Positions 15,495 to 23,422 of a stretch of 64,000 bases of DNA are shown piece by piece. Source of the DNA: Maritimibacter sp. 55A14 (GTDB taxonomy: Bacteria; Pseudomonadota; Alphaproteobacteria; Rhodobacterales; Rhodobacteraceae); NCBI RefSeq assembly GCF_003122205.1, contig NZ_QEYE01000004.1, positions 62,001 to 126,000 on the forward strand, written 5' to 3'. The notes beneath the pieces are model-generated. The model had not been told where the DNA came from. It saw only the letters and a program-made list of their open reading frames with translations, and searched no databases. The position numbers were made by a program, and so were the translations under genes. How positions within the stretch are numbered: position 1 is the first letter of the stretch; each line of letters begins with the position of its first letter.

Positions 15495-16319
15495 CTAGCG
15501 GCCCGCCATCAGGCTGTCGGTACTGGCGAAGAACATCGCCTGGCCCACCGCCGAGACAACCTGATCCTCGGTATAGGGCTTGGTGATAAGGAAGGCGGGC
15601 TCGCGCCCCCGGCCGGTCAGCAGCCGTTCGGGGAATGCGGTGATGAAAACGACCGGGCGATCGCCCAGTTCGGTCAGAATCTCGCGCGCCGCGTCTATGC
15701 CCGAGGAATTATCGGCAAGCTGGATATCCGACAGGATCAGGTCGGGCGGGTCGGAGCGCGCCAGATCGATAGCACGTGCGCGGGTGCGCGCCACGCCGGT
15801 GACCTTGTGCCCGATGTTGGAGACGATGGCCGAGATATCCATCGCGATGATCGCCTCGTCCTCGATGACCAGCACGCGGCCCTTCACGTTGTCGGCCATC
15901 TCGCGGCGGGCGATGTCCAGCAACGGGCCGACATCGGCCTCCGCGATATCCATGATGCGGGCGATCTGCGCATCGGTCATACGCTCGATGCTGTGCAGCA
16001 GCATCGCCTCGCGCGTATTCGGCGTCAGCCGCGCGAGATGCTCCTGCGCGCGCTCCTGCATGCCGGTGCCACCTGTCCCGGCCTCGACCGGCGCCCCGGA
16101 CGACACCCATATTCCGTGGAAAACGCGGAAGAGATCGGCCTTCGCCGTTTCCGCCGCGCCGATGCAGCCGGGATCGGACAGGATCGCCTCCAGCGTGGCG
16201 GCGGCATAGTGATCACCGGTCTCCTGGCTGCCGGTTAGGGCACGCGCATAGCGCCGCAGATAGGGAAGATCGGCACCGATAAGGTCCGTGATGCTTTCGT
16301 TTGATGTGGCGTCGGTCAT
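15495..16319 (-). CDS. phyR: General stress response regulator PhyR
   Basis: PhyR is the anti-anti-sigma factor of the alphaproteobacterial general stress response. When phosphorylated it binds NepR and releases EcfG. The 274 residues have an EcfG-like sigma mimic (about 10-140, with LARLTPNTREAMLLHSIERM), then a receiver (about 148-270) with phosphoacceptor D198 in LILSDIQL and the conserved lysine in LITKPYTEDQ. The start at 16319 follows AGGAAACCTC. It is divergent from nepR-ecfG across a symmetric double EcfG promoter. Confidence 0.96.
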   Translation of the reverse strand: MTDATSNESITDLIGADLPYLRRYARALTGSQETGDHYAAATLEAILSDPGCIGAAETAKADLFRVFHGIWVSSGAPVEAGTGGTGMQERAQEHLARLTPNTREAMLLHSIERMTDAQIARIMDIAEADVGPLLDIARREMADNVKGRVLVIEDEAIIAMDISAIVSNIGHKVTGVARTRARAIDLARSDPPDLILSDIQLADNSSGIDAAREILTELGDRPVVFITAFPERLLTGRGREPAFLITKPYTEDQVVSAVGQAMFFASTDSLMAGR

Positions 16320-16349
16320 GAGGTTTCCTGAATTTTTCTGCAATCTGAC

Positions 16350-16374
16350 GGAACGAAACGCGACACGGGGCGTT
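16350..16374 (+). promoter_or_regulatory. EcfG-type promoter of nepR-ecfG
   Basis: GGAAC (16350-16354), N16, CGTT (16371-16374), 42 bp before the nepR ATG. An exact match, giving positive autoregulation of ecfG. Confidence 0.88.
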
Positions 16375-16381
16375 TGGTTCC
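16357..16381 (-). promoter_or_regulatory. EcfG-type promoter of phyR
   Basis: On the minus strand GGAAC (16381-16377), N16, CGTT (16360-16357), 37 bp before the phyR ATG. It overlaps the nepR promoter around a common centre at 16365/16366. Confidence 0.88.
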
Positions 16382-16416
16382 GTTACAATCGGAAAAAGTC
16401 GCAGATCGCAGGCATC

Positions 16417-16599
16417 ATGGGTAAAGAACGTAGAAAATCCACGCTCAAAGAGCAAATCGACGAGAATCTCCGCCGGGCTTATTCGGAAACCGCGGAAGAA
16501 GCGGTGCCCGAACGGTTCCTCAAACTGCTCGAGGAACTGCGCCGCCGCGAAGGCAATTCCGCGGGCGGAACCGGAGGCGAAGACGGGGGGGAGAGCTGA
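16417..16599 (+). CDS. nepR: Anti-sigma factor NepR
   Basis: A 60-residue protein that holds EcfG inactive until PhyR-phosphate captures it. The central two-helix core (KEQIDENLRRAY ... VPERFLKLLEELRR) is the family signature, with a Gly/Glu-rich disordered tail. The ATG at 16417 gives the normal length. Its stop overlaps the ecfG start (TGATG), implying translational coupling and matched amounts of sigma and anti-sigma factor. Confidence 0.93.
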   Translation: MGKERRKSTLKEQIDENLRRAYSETAEEAVPERFLKLLEELRRREGNSAGGTGGEDGGES

Positions 16600-17150
16600 T
16601 GTCCGCACCCGATCCCCGCGACGAGCTTGTCGAGCATCTGCCAGCCATGCGCGCCTTCGCGATGAGCCTGGCGCACAACCCCGCGACGGCCGACGACCTG
16701 GTGCAGGACGCGCTGGTCAAGGCGTGGAGCAATTTCGACAAGTTCGAACCGGGCACCAACATGCGCGCCTGGCTATTCACCATACTGCGCAACACCTTCT
16801 ACTCGATGCACCGCAAGCGCCGGCGCGAGGTCGAGGATCCCGACGGCATCATGGCCGGGCAGCTTTCCGAGAAACCCGCCCATGACGGGCGCCTGGCGAT
16901 GTCCGACTTCCGCGCCGCCTTTGCGCAACTCACCGACCAGCAGCGCGAGGCCCTGACGCTGGTCGGCGCCTCGGGCTTTTCCTATGAGGAGGCAGCCGAG
17001 ATGTGCGGCTGCGCGGTGGGCACGATCAAGAGCCGGACATTCCGCGCACGCAGACGTCTGGCCGAACTCATGGATCTGGCCGAGGACGAGCAGATTGAAA
17101 TGACGGACGCCGCGACCGTCGCGGCTGTCTCCGGCAAGCCGGCGGCATGA
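16599..17150 (+). CDS. ecfG: General stress ECF sigma factor EcfG
   Basis: An ECF15-type sigma factor of 183 residues. Region 2 (about 13-80) contains PATADDLVQDALVKAWSNFDKFEPGTNM and region 4 (about 107-160) contains the helix-turn-helix YEEAAEMCGCAVGTIKSRTFRARRRL. It reads GGAAC-N16/17-CGTT promoters, several of which surround it. It is coupled to nepR by a one-base stop/start overlap and to the kinase by an ATGA overlap. Confidence 0.95.
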   Translation: MSAPDPRDELVEHLPAMRAFAMSLAHNPATADDLVQDALVKAWSNFDKFEPGTNMRAWLFTILRNTFYSMHRKRRREVEDPDGIMAGQLSEKPAHDGRLAMSDFRAAFAQLTDQQREALTLVGASGFSYEEAAEMCGCAVGTIKSRTFRARRRLAELMDLAEDEQIEMTDAATVAAVSGKPAA

Positions 17151-18904
17151 ACGGCACCGAGCCATCGGGGCTTCGCGCGCTCTGGGCGAGCTTGCCGGCC
17201 CGGCTCATCGTGATCCTGACACTGGCGTTGCTGCCCATCGGCCTGATCTCCGTCTACCAGACATGGGAAGTGCAGCGCGAGGCGCGCGCGCTTTCCGGCG
17301 CGGCGCTGATGGACCGGACCGAAAGCGCCGCCGCCCAGGAACGGGAGATGATCCAGACCGCTTTCGGCGCGGCCGAGACGGTGAGCGCGGCGCGGAACGT
17401 CCTGAGCGGGTTCGCGCCGATCTGCGACGCCTTCATGTCGCGCCTGGTGGACCAGAACCGATTCTACGTCTTCGCCGGATTCATCGGCGCGGACGGGCAG
17501 CTCAACTGTTCCTCGTCGGCCGAGCGCCGGGATCTCGGCGGCAGCGTATTCTTCCAGGGCCTGCTGGAGACCCCCGGACCGAAGGTCAGCACACTGCCCC
17601 ACGAGCTGATCACGGGCCAGACGGTGCTGAGCGTCACGCTGCCGGTGATCGAGGACGGCGCGCTTCTGGGATTCGTCTGGATATCCATGCCCAATTCGAT
17701 CGCCAGTATCATGCTGGAGGACTGGACCCGCACAGCCGATCTCGTGATCTTCGACGCGCGCGGCAAGATACTGACCACCGAGATCACCCAGGACGATGTC
17801 GAGGCGGTCCTGCCAGCGGGCGCGGAACTGGCCGCCCTGTCGCGGCGCGGGCGGCAGACCTTCCGCGGCCTCGACCGGCGCGGCAGTATCCGAGACTTCG
17901 CCATCGTGCCCATCGTGGAGGACAAGGTCTACGTGCTGGGAAGTTGGGCCCCCGGCCAGGGCGGGCTGGTGCCCGGCACGCGGCAGCGGCTGACGCTTTT
18001 CTTTCCGCTCCTGATGTGGCTGGCCAGCGCCGTGGTCGCCTATTTCGGGCTGCACCGGCTGGTGATCCGGCATGTCCGGCGGCTCAACGCCTGGATGCGG
18101 CTATACTCGACCGGGAATTTCGATGTCAGCCGTTCCAGGCTGAACCGCGCGCCGAGCGAGCTGGAATCGCTCGCCGCCTCCTTCCGCATGATGGCCGAAC
18201 GGCTGGACCAGCACGAGGCCGAACGCAACCGCGACCTGGCCGAAAAGACGGTCCTGCTCAAGGAGGTTCATCACCGCGTGAAAAACAACCTCCAGCTCAT
18301 TTCCAGCATCATGAACATGCAGATCCGCAGCGCATCGAGTAACGAGGCGCGGCGCGCACTCCACCGGGTTCAGGACCGCGTGACGGCGCTGGCGACGATC
18401 CACAGGTATCTCTACAGTTCCAGCAAGCTCTCGCAGATAGAGGCCGACCGCCTGCTCGGAGAGATCGTGGGCCAACTCGTCGCGGTGGGCTGCGTGGACG
18501 GTGCCGGCAACCGGATCGCCATCAGCACGCGTCTCAGCCCGGTGGAGATCGGCCCCGACCAGTCGGTTCCGTTGTCGCTGCTGGCCTCCGAGGCGATGAT
18601 GAACGCGATCAAGCATTGCGGCGCGAATGGCGGCGCACAGCCCTGGATCGAGATCGCGCTGGAAAGTCCCGGTGACGGCCAGGTCCGCCTCTCGGTCGCC
18701 AATTCCCGCGCCGCCGGGCCCGACCCGGAGGGCGAGGGAGACGAGGAATCGGCCCCGTCCGGGCTGGGCTCCAAGCTGATCGGATCCTTCGTGGCGCAAC
18801 TCGATGGCACGCTGCGGACGATCCGGGAACCGGATTGTTTCGTCCTGAAGGTCACGTTCGAGATCGCGGATGTTCTGGCCGGGGAGGCGAACGCCGCCGA
18901 ATGA
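17147..18904 (+). CDS. Membrane HisKA_2 sensor histidine kinase, probable PhyR kinase
   Basis: A 585-residue kinase. A membrane segment (about 18-38), a periplasmic sensor of about 245 residues, a second membrane segment (about 283-305) and a HAMP-like linker are followed by a HisKA_2 domain. The phospho-histidine is in KEVHHRVKNN (about 375), and a HATPase with SEAMMNAIKHC follows. HisKA_2/HWE kinases are the known partners of PhyR. The 4-bp overlap with ecfG places it in the sigma operon, so it is very likely the cognate PhyR kinase. The cysteine-containing periplasmic region (GFAPICDAF, QLNCSSS) may matter for sensing; the signal is not known. Confidence 0.9.
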   Translation: MNGTEPSGLRALWASLPARLIVILTLALLPIGLISVYQTWEVQREARALSGAALMDRTESAAAQEREMIQTAFGAAETVSAARNVLSGFAPICDAFMSRLVDQNRFYVFAGFIGADGQLNCSSSAERRDLGGSVFFQGLLETPGPKVSTLPHELITGQTVLSVTLPVIEDGALLGFVWISMPNSIASIMLEDWTRTADLVIFDARGKILTTEITQDDVEAVLPAGAELAALSRRGRQTFRGLDRRGSIRDFAIVPIVEDKVYVLGSWAPGQGGLVPGTRQRLTLFFPLLMWLASAVVAYFGLHRLVIRHVRRLNAWMRLYSTGNFDVSRSRLNRAPSELESLAASFRMMAERLDQHEAERNRDLAEKTVLLKEVHHRVKNNLQLISSIMNMQIRSASSNEARRALHRVQDRVTALATIHRYLYSSSKLSQIEADRLLGEIVGQLVAVGCVDGAGNRIAISTRLSPVEIGPDQSVPLSLLASEAMMNAIKHCGANGGAQPWIEIALESPGDGQVRLSVANSRAAGPDPEGEGDEESAPSGLGSKLIGSFVAQLDGTLRTIREPDCFVLKVTFEIADVLAGEANAAE

Positions 18905-18925
18905 ATCCGCCGCGCGCCGGCGCAG

Positions 18926-18950
18926 GGAACCGGATGGCGCCTCGGGCGTT
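18926..18950 (+). promoter_or_regulatory. EcfG-type promoter of the entericidin gene
   Basis: GGAAC (18926-18930), N16, CGTT (18947-18950), 37 bp before the entericidin ATG. Exact consensus. Confidence 0.8.
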
Positions 18951-18987
18951 AGGTTGCATGAGCAAACGCAACATGACCGGAGGCTAC

Positions 18988-19128
18988 ATGACCCGTTTCG
19001 CACCCATCGCCCTGCCCTTCGCCGCACTGATAGCGCTCGCCGCCTGCAATACCGTGGAAGGCGCGGGCCGCGACATCGAGAGCGCCGGAGAAGCCGTCAC
19101 CGACACCGCGCAGGACGCACAGGACTGA
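18988..19128 (+). CDS. Entericidin A/B family lipoprotein
   Basis: A 46-residue lipoprotein with signal peptide and lipobox (ALIALAAC, Cys at 20), then the family core NTVEGAGRDIESAGEAVTDTA. Entericidins are small envelope lipoproteins, originally a toxin/antidote pair in enteric bacteria; alphaproteobacterial members are typical EcfG targets. GGAGG lies just before the ATG at 18988. It has its own exact EcfG promoter and its own terminator. Confidence 0.9.
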   Translation: MTRFAPIALPFAALIALAACNTVEGAGRDIESAGEAVTDTAQDAQD

Positions 19129-19154
19129 CGGGACGAACCGCCTTGAGCGGCAGA

Positions 19155-19186
19155 AAGGCGGGCCCCATGCGGCCCGCCTTTTCTTG
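19155..19186 (+). terminator. Intrinsic terminator after the entericidin gene
   Basis: AAGGCGGGCC (19155-19164) pairs perfectly with GGCCCGCCTT (19171-19180), followed by TTCTTG. Confidence 0.85.
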
Positions 19187-19311
19187 TGCGCGGGGCCTGC
19201 GTGTCAATTCGACGCGCCGCCACGATGCCGTGGCACCACGGCGTTTTTGGTGTTGCCAAACGGATTTCGCGTCCCCCAAGTGCTGGTCCGGGACAACAAG
19301 GACTGGATGGC

Positions 19312-20322
19312 ATGGGCGTATTCGAGAAATTCCTGTCGCTGTGGATCGCACTGGCAATGATCGCGGGCATTGTCATAGGCAACACGGCCCCATCCCTTGT
19401 GGAGGCCGTCGCGGCGGCGGAGTTCGCAAGCGTCAATCTGGTCGTGGCCGTGCTGATCTGGGCGATGGTCTATCCGATGATGGTCGGGGTCGATCCCGGA
19501 TCGTTGCGCGATGTCGCGCGTCAGCCGCGCGGGTTGCTGATCACCCTGGCCGTGAACTGGCTGATCAAACCCTTCACGATGGCGGCGCTGGCCGTCGTCT
19601 TCTTCCAGCATGTCTTCGCACCCTGGATCGCGCCCGAGGACGCGTCGCAATACATCGCCGGCCTGATATTGCTGGGGGCCGCGCCCTGCACGGCGATGGT
19701 CTTCGTCTGGTCGCAACTGACGCGCGGGGACGAGACCTACACGCTCCTGCAGGTCTCGGTGAACGACCTGATCATGGTCATCGCCTTCGCGCCCATCGTG
19801 GCGTTCCTGCTGGGTGTCACCGATATCGCGGTGCCCTGGGAAACGCTGGTCCTGTCGGTTCTGCTTTTCGTCGCGCTGCCGCTCGCCGCCGGCCTGCTGA
19901 CACGCCGGCACCTCGGCGAGACCGCTGCGGTCGCCGCATTCCAGGCGCGGGTGAAGCCCTATTCGGTGATCGGCCTGATCGTGACGGTGATGATCCTGTT
20001 CGGTCTTCAGGGGCAGGTGATCACCGCCAGACCTTTCGTGATCCTTCTGATCGCGGTTCCGATCGTCCTGCAGAGCTACAGCATCTTCGTCCTCGCCTAT
20101 GCGGCGGCCTTCGCTTTTAGGGTGCCGCACCGCATCGCGGCCCCCTGCGCGCTGATCGGCACCTCGAACTTCTTCGAGCTCGCAGTGGCCGTGGCGATCA
20201 GCCTCTTCGGCCTGAATTCCGGCGCGGCGCTGGCCACGGTTGTCGGCGTCCTGGTCGAAGTGCCGGTCATGCTGACACTCGTTGCATTCGCCAACCGGAC
20301 AAGGGCACGATTCGCGGGGTGA
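19312..20322 (+). CDS. ACR3-type arsenite efflux / bile acid:sodium symporter superfamily permease
   Basis: A 336-residue membrane protein with about ten segments. It carries the ACR3 signature [18 protein letters not shown], with the conserved cysteine at 126, and a second conserved region [21 protein letters not shown]3 proteins export arsenite using the proton gradient. No arsR or arsC is beside it and the upstream 127 bp shows no obvious operator, so regulation is unclear and another oxyanion or metabolite remains possible. AAGGA lies 9 nt before the ATG at 19312. Confidence 0.82.
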   Translation: MGVFEKFLSLWIALAMIAGIVIGNTAPSLVEAVAAAEFASVNLVVAVLIWAMVYPMMVGVDPGSLRDVARQPRGLLITLAVNWLIKPFTMAALAVVFFQHVFAPWIAPEDASQYIAGLILLGAAPCTAMVFVWSQLTRGDETYTLLQVSVNDLIMVIAFAPIVAFLLGVTDIAVPWETLVLSVLLFVALPLAAGLLTRRHLGETAAVAAFQARVKPYSVIGLIVTVMILFGLQGQVITARPFVILLIAVPIVLQSYSIFVLAYAAAFAFRVPHRIAAPCALIGTSNFFELAVAVAISLFGLNSGAALATVVGVLVEVPVMLTLVAFANRTRARFAG

Positions 20323-20374
20323 CGCGGGCCCCGCACCGGAAGCGGCCATTCGGCATGTGTAGTCCGCGCATGCA

Positions 20375-20401
20375 GAAAGGGGGCCGCCTGGGCCCCCTTT
20401 C
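20375..20401. terminator. Bidirectional intrinsic terminator
   Basis: GAAAGGGGGCC (20375-20385) and GGCCCCCTTTC (20391-20401) are perfect 11-bp arms with a 5-nt loop. It lies between the convergent ACR3-type and PRC-barrel genes and can serve both. Confidence 0.85.
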
Positions 20402-20424
20402 CGGTACTCGAACGCCGTCTGGCC

Positions 20425-20892
20425 CTACTGCCAGAAATCTTTACTCATCTGCTTGAGCTCGGCGACCTGTTCCTCGCTGCGGGTGGTGACATAGACCACC
20501 TCGTCAGCCTCGGTATGGACGACCGAAAGCTCGTCCACGGGCAGGAACACCGTGTCGCTCGACCCGATCAGGCCATCATCCGGATCCACCTCGATGCCGA
20601 TCATCTGGCCCTGGGCGCCGAGAACGATGTCCTCGACGTCACCGATATCGACCCAGTTCGGGTCCAGCCGCGAGGGGCCTTCGATCATCTCCTGATGGGC
20701 ACCCTCGTTGGTGGTGTAGAGGTCACTGCCCACGATATCGCGGGTGCGGAACACACCGCTTTCGACTGCGGTGCTGCTTTCTTGCAGCGTGGCATAGTCC
20801 TGCGTCGCGCCCGTGGTTTCACCGACTTTATCGGCCAGCACGGGGCTTGCTGCCAGGCCCAGCGCGGCAAGTGATACGGCAAGAGTTCGCAT
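20425..20892 (-). CDS. Exported PRC-barrel domain protein
   Basis: A 155-residue protein with a clear signal peptide (MRTLAVSLAALGLAASPVLA). A short linker is followed by a PRC-barrel domain from about 50 (FRTRDIVGSDLY ... VDIGDVEDIVLGAQGQMIGIEVD ... VFLPVDEL). AAAAGGAGG precedes the ATG. It resembles the repeat-bearing PRC protein at 7398-7997. The exact EcfG promoter upstream makes it a probable envelope stress protein of unknown activity. Confidence 0.87.
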   Translation of the reverse strand: MRTLAVSLAALGLAASPVLADKVGETTGATQDYATLQESSTAVESGVFRTRDIVGSDLYTTNEGAHQEMIEGPSRLDPNWVDIGDVEDIVLGAQGQMIGIEVDPDDGLIGSSDTVFLPVDELSVVHTEADEVVYVTTRSEEQVAELKQMSKDFWQ

Positions 20893-20938
20893 GTCTGCCT
20901 CCTTTTGCTTACTGTACTCTCACAAGGTGTACGTTCCC

Positions 20939-20963
20939 AACGCCCGCCCGCCGCCGGCGTTCC
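20939..20963 (-). promoter_or_regulatory. EcfG-type promoter of the exported PRC-barrel gene
   Basis: On the minus strand GGAAC (20963-20959), N16, CGTT (20942-20939), 47 bp before the ATG at 20892. Exact consensus. Confidence 0.8.
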
Positions 20964-21293
20964 AGCCAAGCGGCAGAAAAATTCCGGCTCTCGCGGGCGC
21001 GCCGTCGCGCGCGACATAACTTTCGCCACGTTGAACGCCTTGCCCGGCACGCCCGCAGCTTCATGCGCGACCGCCGCCCTGTGTTCCGGGGGCGGGCGCG
21101 TTTCAGGACGCCTGTTACACGTATAATGAGCACCACGAACATTCGTCTCGCTTCGCCGCAACGTGGATGTCCGGAAGCTCACATCCGAGGCCGACATGCA
21201 CAGGACGCTTGCGCGCGCGCGCCCGATGGCCCATTTCAGGAACATGGCAAAGACTATCGCGCATCCGGCCCGCCCGATCCCGGCAACCGCATC
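20964..21293. other. Intergenic region between the PRC-barrel gene and idi
   Basis: I see no convincing gene here. A perfect TATAAT occurs at 21122-21127 on the plus strand, unusual in DNA this rich in GC, but no good -35 lies 16-18 bp upstream. It would give an idi leader of about 160 nt. Frames on either strand have poor codon patterns. Confidence 0.4.
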
Positions 21294-21821
21294 ATGACCG
21301 AAATGATCCCGGCCTGGGTGAACGGCGAGCTGACCCCGGTCGAGAAGCTGGAGGCGCACCGGACCGGGCTGCGCCACAAGGCGGTGTCGGTCTTCCTGAT
21401 GCATGGCGCGCATCTGCTGATCCAGCGGCGCGCATTGGGCAAATATCACACCCCCGGACTCTGGGCGAATACCTGCTGCACGCATCCCCACTGGGACGAA
21501 GACCCGCGCGATTGCGCCATCCGCCGGCTCCGGCAGGAGTTGGGGATCACCGACATCGCGCCGCATCATCGCGACCGGGTCGAATACCGCGCCGATGTCG
21601 GCGGCGGGCTGACCGAGCATGAGCTTGTGGACATCTACCTGGCGACGGTCGGCCACCGCATCGCGGTCGCCCCGGACCCCGCTGAGGTGATGGAGACACG
21701 CTGGATCACGCTCAACGCGCTGCGCGCCGGGATCGCCGCCACGCCCGAGCGGTTCACGCCCTGGCTGCGGATATACCTGGCCGAGCACAGCGACCGGATT
21801 TTCGGGCTGGAGCGCACCTGA
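21294..21821 (+). CDS. idi: Isopentenyl-diphosphate delta-isomerase (type I)
   Basis: Converts isopentenyl diphosphate to dimethylallyl diphosphate for quinone and carotenoid side chains. The 175-residue Nudix-fold enzyme shows QRRALGKYHTPGLWANTCCTHP, with the catalytic cysteine region and metal histidines. The Nudix helix-like CAIRRLRQELG and the catalytic glutamate region HELVDIY follow. The start is 21294 or 21303 (MIPAWVNGE), both in frame; neither has a strong Shine-Dalgarno sequence. Confidence 0.92.
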   Translation: MTEMIPAWVNGELTPVEKLEAHRTGLRHKAVSVFLMHGAHLLIQRRALGKYHTPGLWANTCCTHPHWDEDPRDCAIRRLRQELGITDIAPHHRDRVEYRADVGGGLTEHELVDIYLATVGHRIAVAPDPAEVMETRWITLNALRAGIAATPERFTPWLRIYLAEHSDRIFGLERT

Positions 21822-21897
21822 CGCAGGCCAATCCCGCGCCCTTGCCAAGCCGCGTGACGGGTGCGAGAGAATGCGCGCGGCAGTCGGGAATATATCA

Positions 21898-23094
21898 ATG
21901 GAAAAGGCGCAGACGCTCGTCATCGGGGGTGGGCCGGCAGGTCTGATGGCGGCCGGGGCGCTGGCCGGGGCCGGGCATGCCGTGACCGTGGCCGAGGCCA
22001 GGCCGTCGCTGGGCCGGAAATTCCTCATGGCCGGGAAATCCGGGCTCAACCTGACGATGGACGAGCCGCTGGCGGCGCTGCTTCCGCGCTATGCCGAGGC
22101 CGCCGAATGGCTGGCGCCGATGCTTCGGGATTTCGGGCCCGATGCGATTCAGGACTGGGCCCGCGGCCTGGGGCAGGAGGTCTTCACCGGCTCCTCCGGT
22201 CGGGTCTTCCCGCGCGCGATGAAGGCCTCGCCGCTCCTGCGCGCCTGGCTGGCGCGGCTCGCCGGGCAGGGCGTCACCTTCCGCACGCGCTGGCGCTGGA
22301 CCGGGTGGGACGGCCCGGCCTTCGCCTTCGACACACCCAAAGGCAAGGCGCGGATCGCGCCGGCGGCCTGCGTCCTGGCGCTGGGCGGCGCGAGCTGGCC
22401 GCGCCTCGGCTCGGACGGCGCCTGGGCGGAAATGCTGGCCGCGCGCGGCGTGATGCCCGCACCGTTCCGGCCCGCGAATATGGGGCTGCGGGTCGACTGG
22501 TCGGCGCATATGCGGACGCAGTTCGGCCAGCCGGTGAAAGGCACGGCGCTCAGCGCAGGCGGCCCGGCGCGCCGGGGCGACTACGTGATTTCCGCGCGCG
22601 GGCTCGAAGGCGGCGGCATCTATGCCGTCTCCCGCGCGGTGCGCGACGGTGCGGCCCTGACGATCGACCTCAAGCCGGATTGGAGTAGTGACCGGATCGC
22701 GTCCGCGCTGGCCCGGCCCCGCGGCAAGACCAGCCGCGCGAACCACCTGCGCAAGGCGCTCGGCCTGCCCGCCCCGGCGCGCGCCCTGCTCATGGAATTC
22801 GGCCGCCCCCTGCCCGAAGACCCCGCCGCGCTGGCCGCGCTGATCAAGGCGCTTCCGGTGAACCATGCCGGCCCGCGCCCGCTCGGCGAGGCGATCTCGA
22901 CCGCCGGCGGCGTGCCCCGCGCCGCCCTCGATTCCGGGCTCATGCTAACCGGCCTGCGCGGCACATTCTGCGCGGGCGAGATGCTCGACTGGGAGGCCCC
23001 CACGGGCGGCTACCTGCTGACCGCCTGCCTGGCGACCGGACTCTGGGCCGGGCGGCATGCCGCGGCCTGGGCATCCAACCAGACTTCCGACTAG
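21898..23094 (+). CDS. HI0933-like FAD-dependent oxidoreductase (TIGR03862 family)
   Basis: A 398-residue flavoprotein with an N-terminal dinucleotide-binding motif GGGPAGLMAAGALAGAG (about 9-25), the family motif GRKFLMAGKSGLNLT, and a C-terminal FAD-contact block FCAGEMLDWEAPTGGYLL. Family members are often annotated as NAD(P)/FAD-dependent oxidoreductases or putative aminoacetone/BaiN-like proteins, but the reaction is not established. It follows idi after 76 bp. Confidence 0.85.
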   Translation: MEKAQTLVIGGGPAGLMAAGALAGAGHAVTVAEARPSLGRKFLMAGKSGLNLTMDEPLAALLPRYAEAAEWLAPMLRDFGPDAIQDWARGLGQEVFTGSSGRVFPRAMKASPLLRAWLARLAGQGVTFRTRWRWTGWDGPAFAFDTPKGKARIAPAACVLALGGASWPRLGSDGAWAEMLAARGVMPAPFRPANMGLRVDWSAHMRTQFGQPVKGTALSAGGPARRGDYVISARGLEGGGIYAVSRAVRDGAALTIDLKPDWSSDRIASALARPRGKTSRANHLRKALGLPAPARALLMEFGRPLPEDPAALAALIKALPVNHAGPRPLGEAISTAGGVPRAALDSGLMLTGLRGTFCAGEMLDWEAPTGGYLLTACLATGLWAGRHAAAWASNQTSD

Positions 23095-23104
23095 TTCATC
23101 TTTC

Positions 23105-23154
23105 CCGAAATACTCCGGGGTTTGGGGCAGCGCCCCAACGGCCCCGCAGGGGCC
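23105..23154. terminator. Double hairpin after the flavoprotein gene, REP-like
   Basis: TTGGGGC-AGC-GCCCCAA (23122-23138) and GGCCCC-GCA-GGGGCC (23140-23154) are adjacent perfect hairpins after GAAATACTCCGGGG. There is no T-run, so it is either a weak terminator or a dispersed palindromic element. Confidence 0.45.
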
Positions 23155-23188
23155 ACTAACAGCCTTGCGCCGCAGGCGCGCCGCTTGT

Positions 23189-23398
23189 TCAGCCTCCGCT
23201 CGCCCGTGCGCGCCAATAGGCCGGACGGGCGCTCATCCGCTCCAGATAAGTAGCAATGCCGGGTGCCTCAAAGGGAAATGTCGACCACCCCCGGGCTGCG
23301 CGGCAAGGCCGGGACAGTTCATAGGGTTGCGCCAGTTCCTCCAGCATCCAGAGCACACGCATCGCCCGCGATTGCGTCATTCCGATCACGATGTACAT
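23189..23398 (-). pseudogene. Internally deleted glutathione S-transferase remnant
   Basis: The 69-codon frame joins a glutathione S-transferase N-terminus (MYIVIGMTQSRAMRVLWMLEELAQPYEL) to what looks like an extreme C-terminus (PGIATYLERMSARPAYWRARASGG). A normal enzyme has about 200 residues, so roughly 130 are missing, including most of the thioredoxin-fold glutathione site and the helical domain. The junction is in frame around residue 32-45. It is very unlikely to make an active enzyme. The 328-bp region around it (23095-23422) holds otherwise only the double hairpin. Confidence 0.72.
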
Positions 23399-23422
23399 CG
23401 CCGGACCTTCCTTCCGTCCGTC

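Noticed and set aside
21099-21127. Full sigma-70 promoter before idi
   Set aside because: TATAAT is perfect but no acceptable -35 occurs at 16-18 bp, so only the -10 is noted in the intergenic entry.
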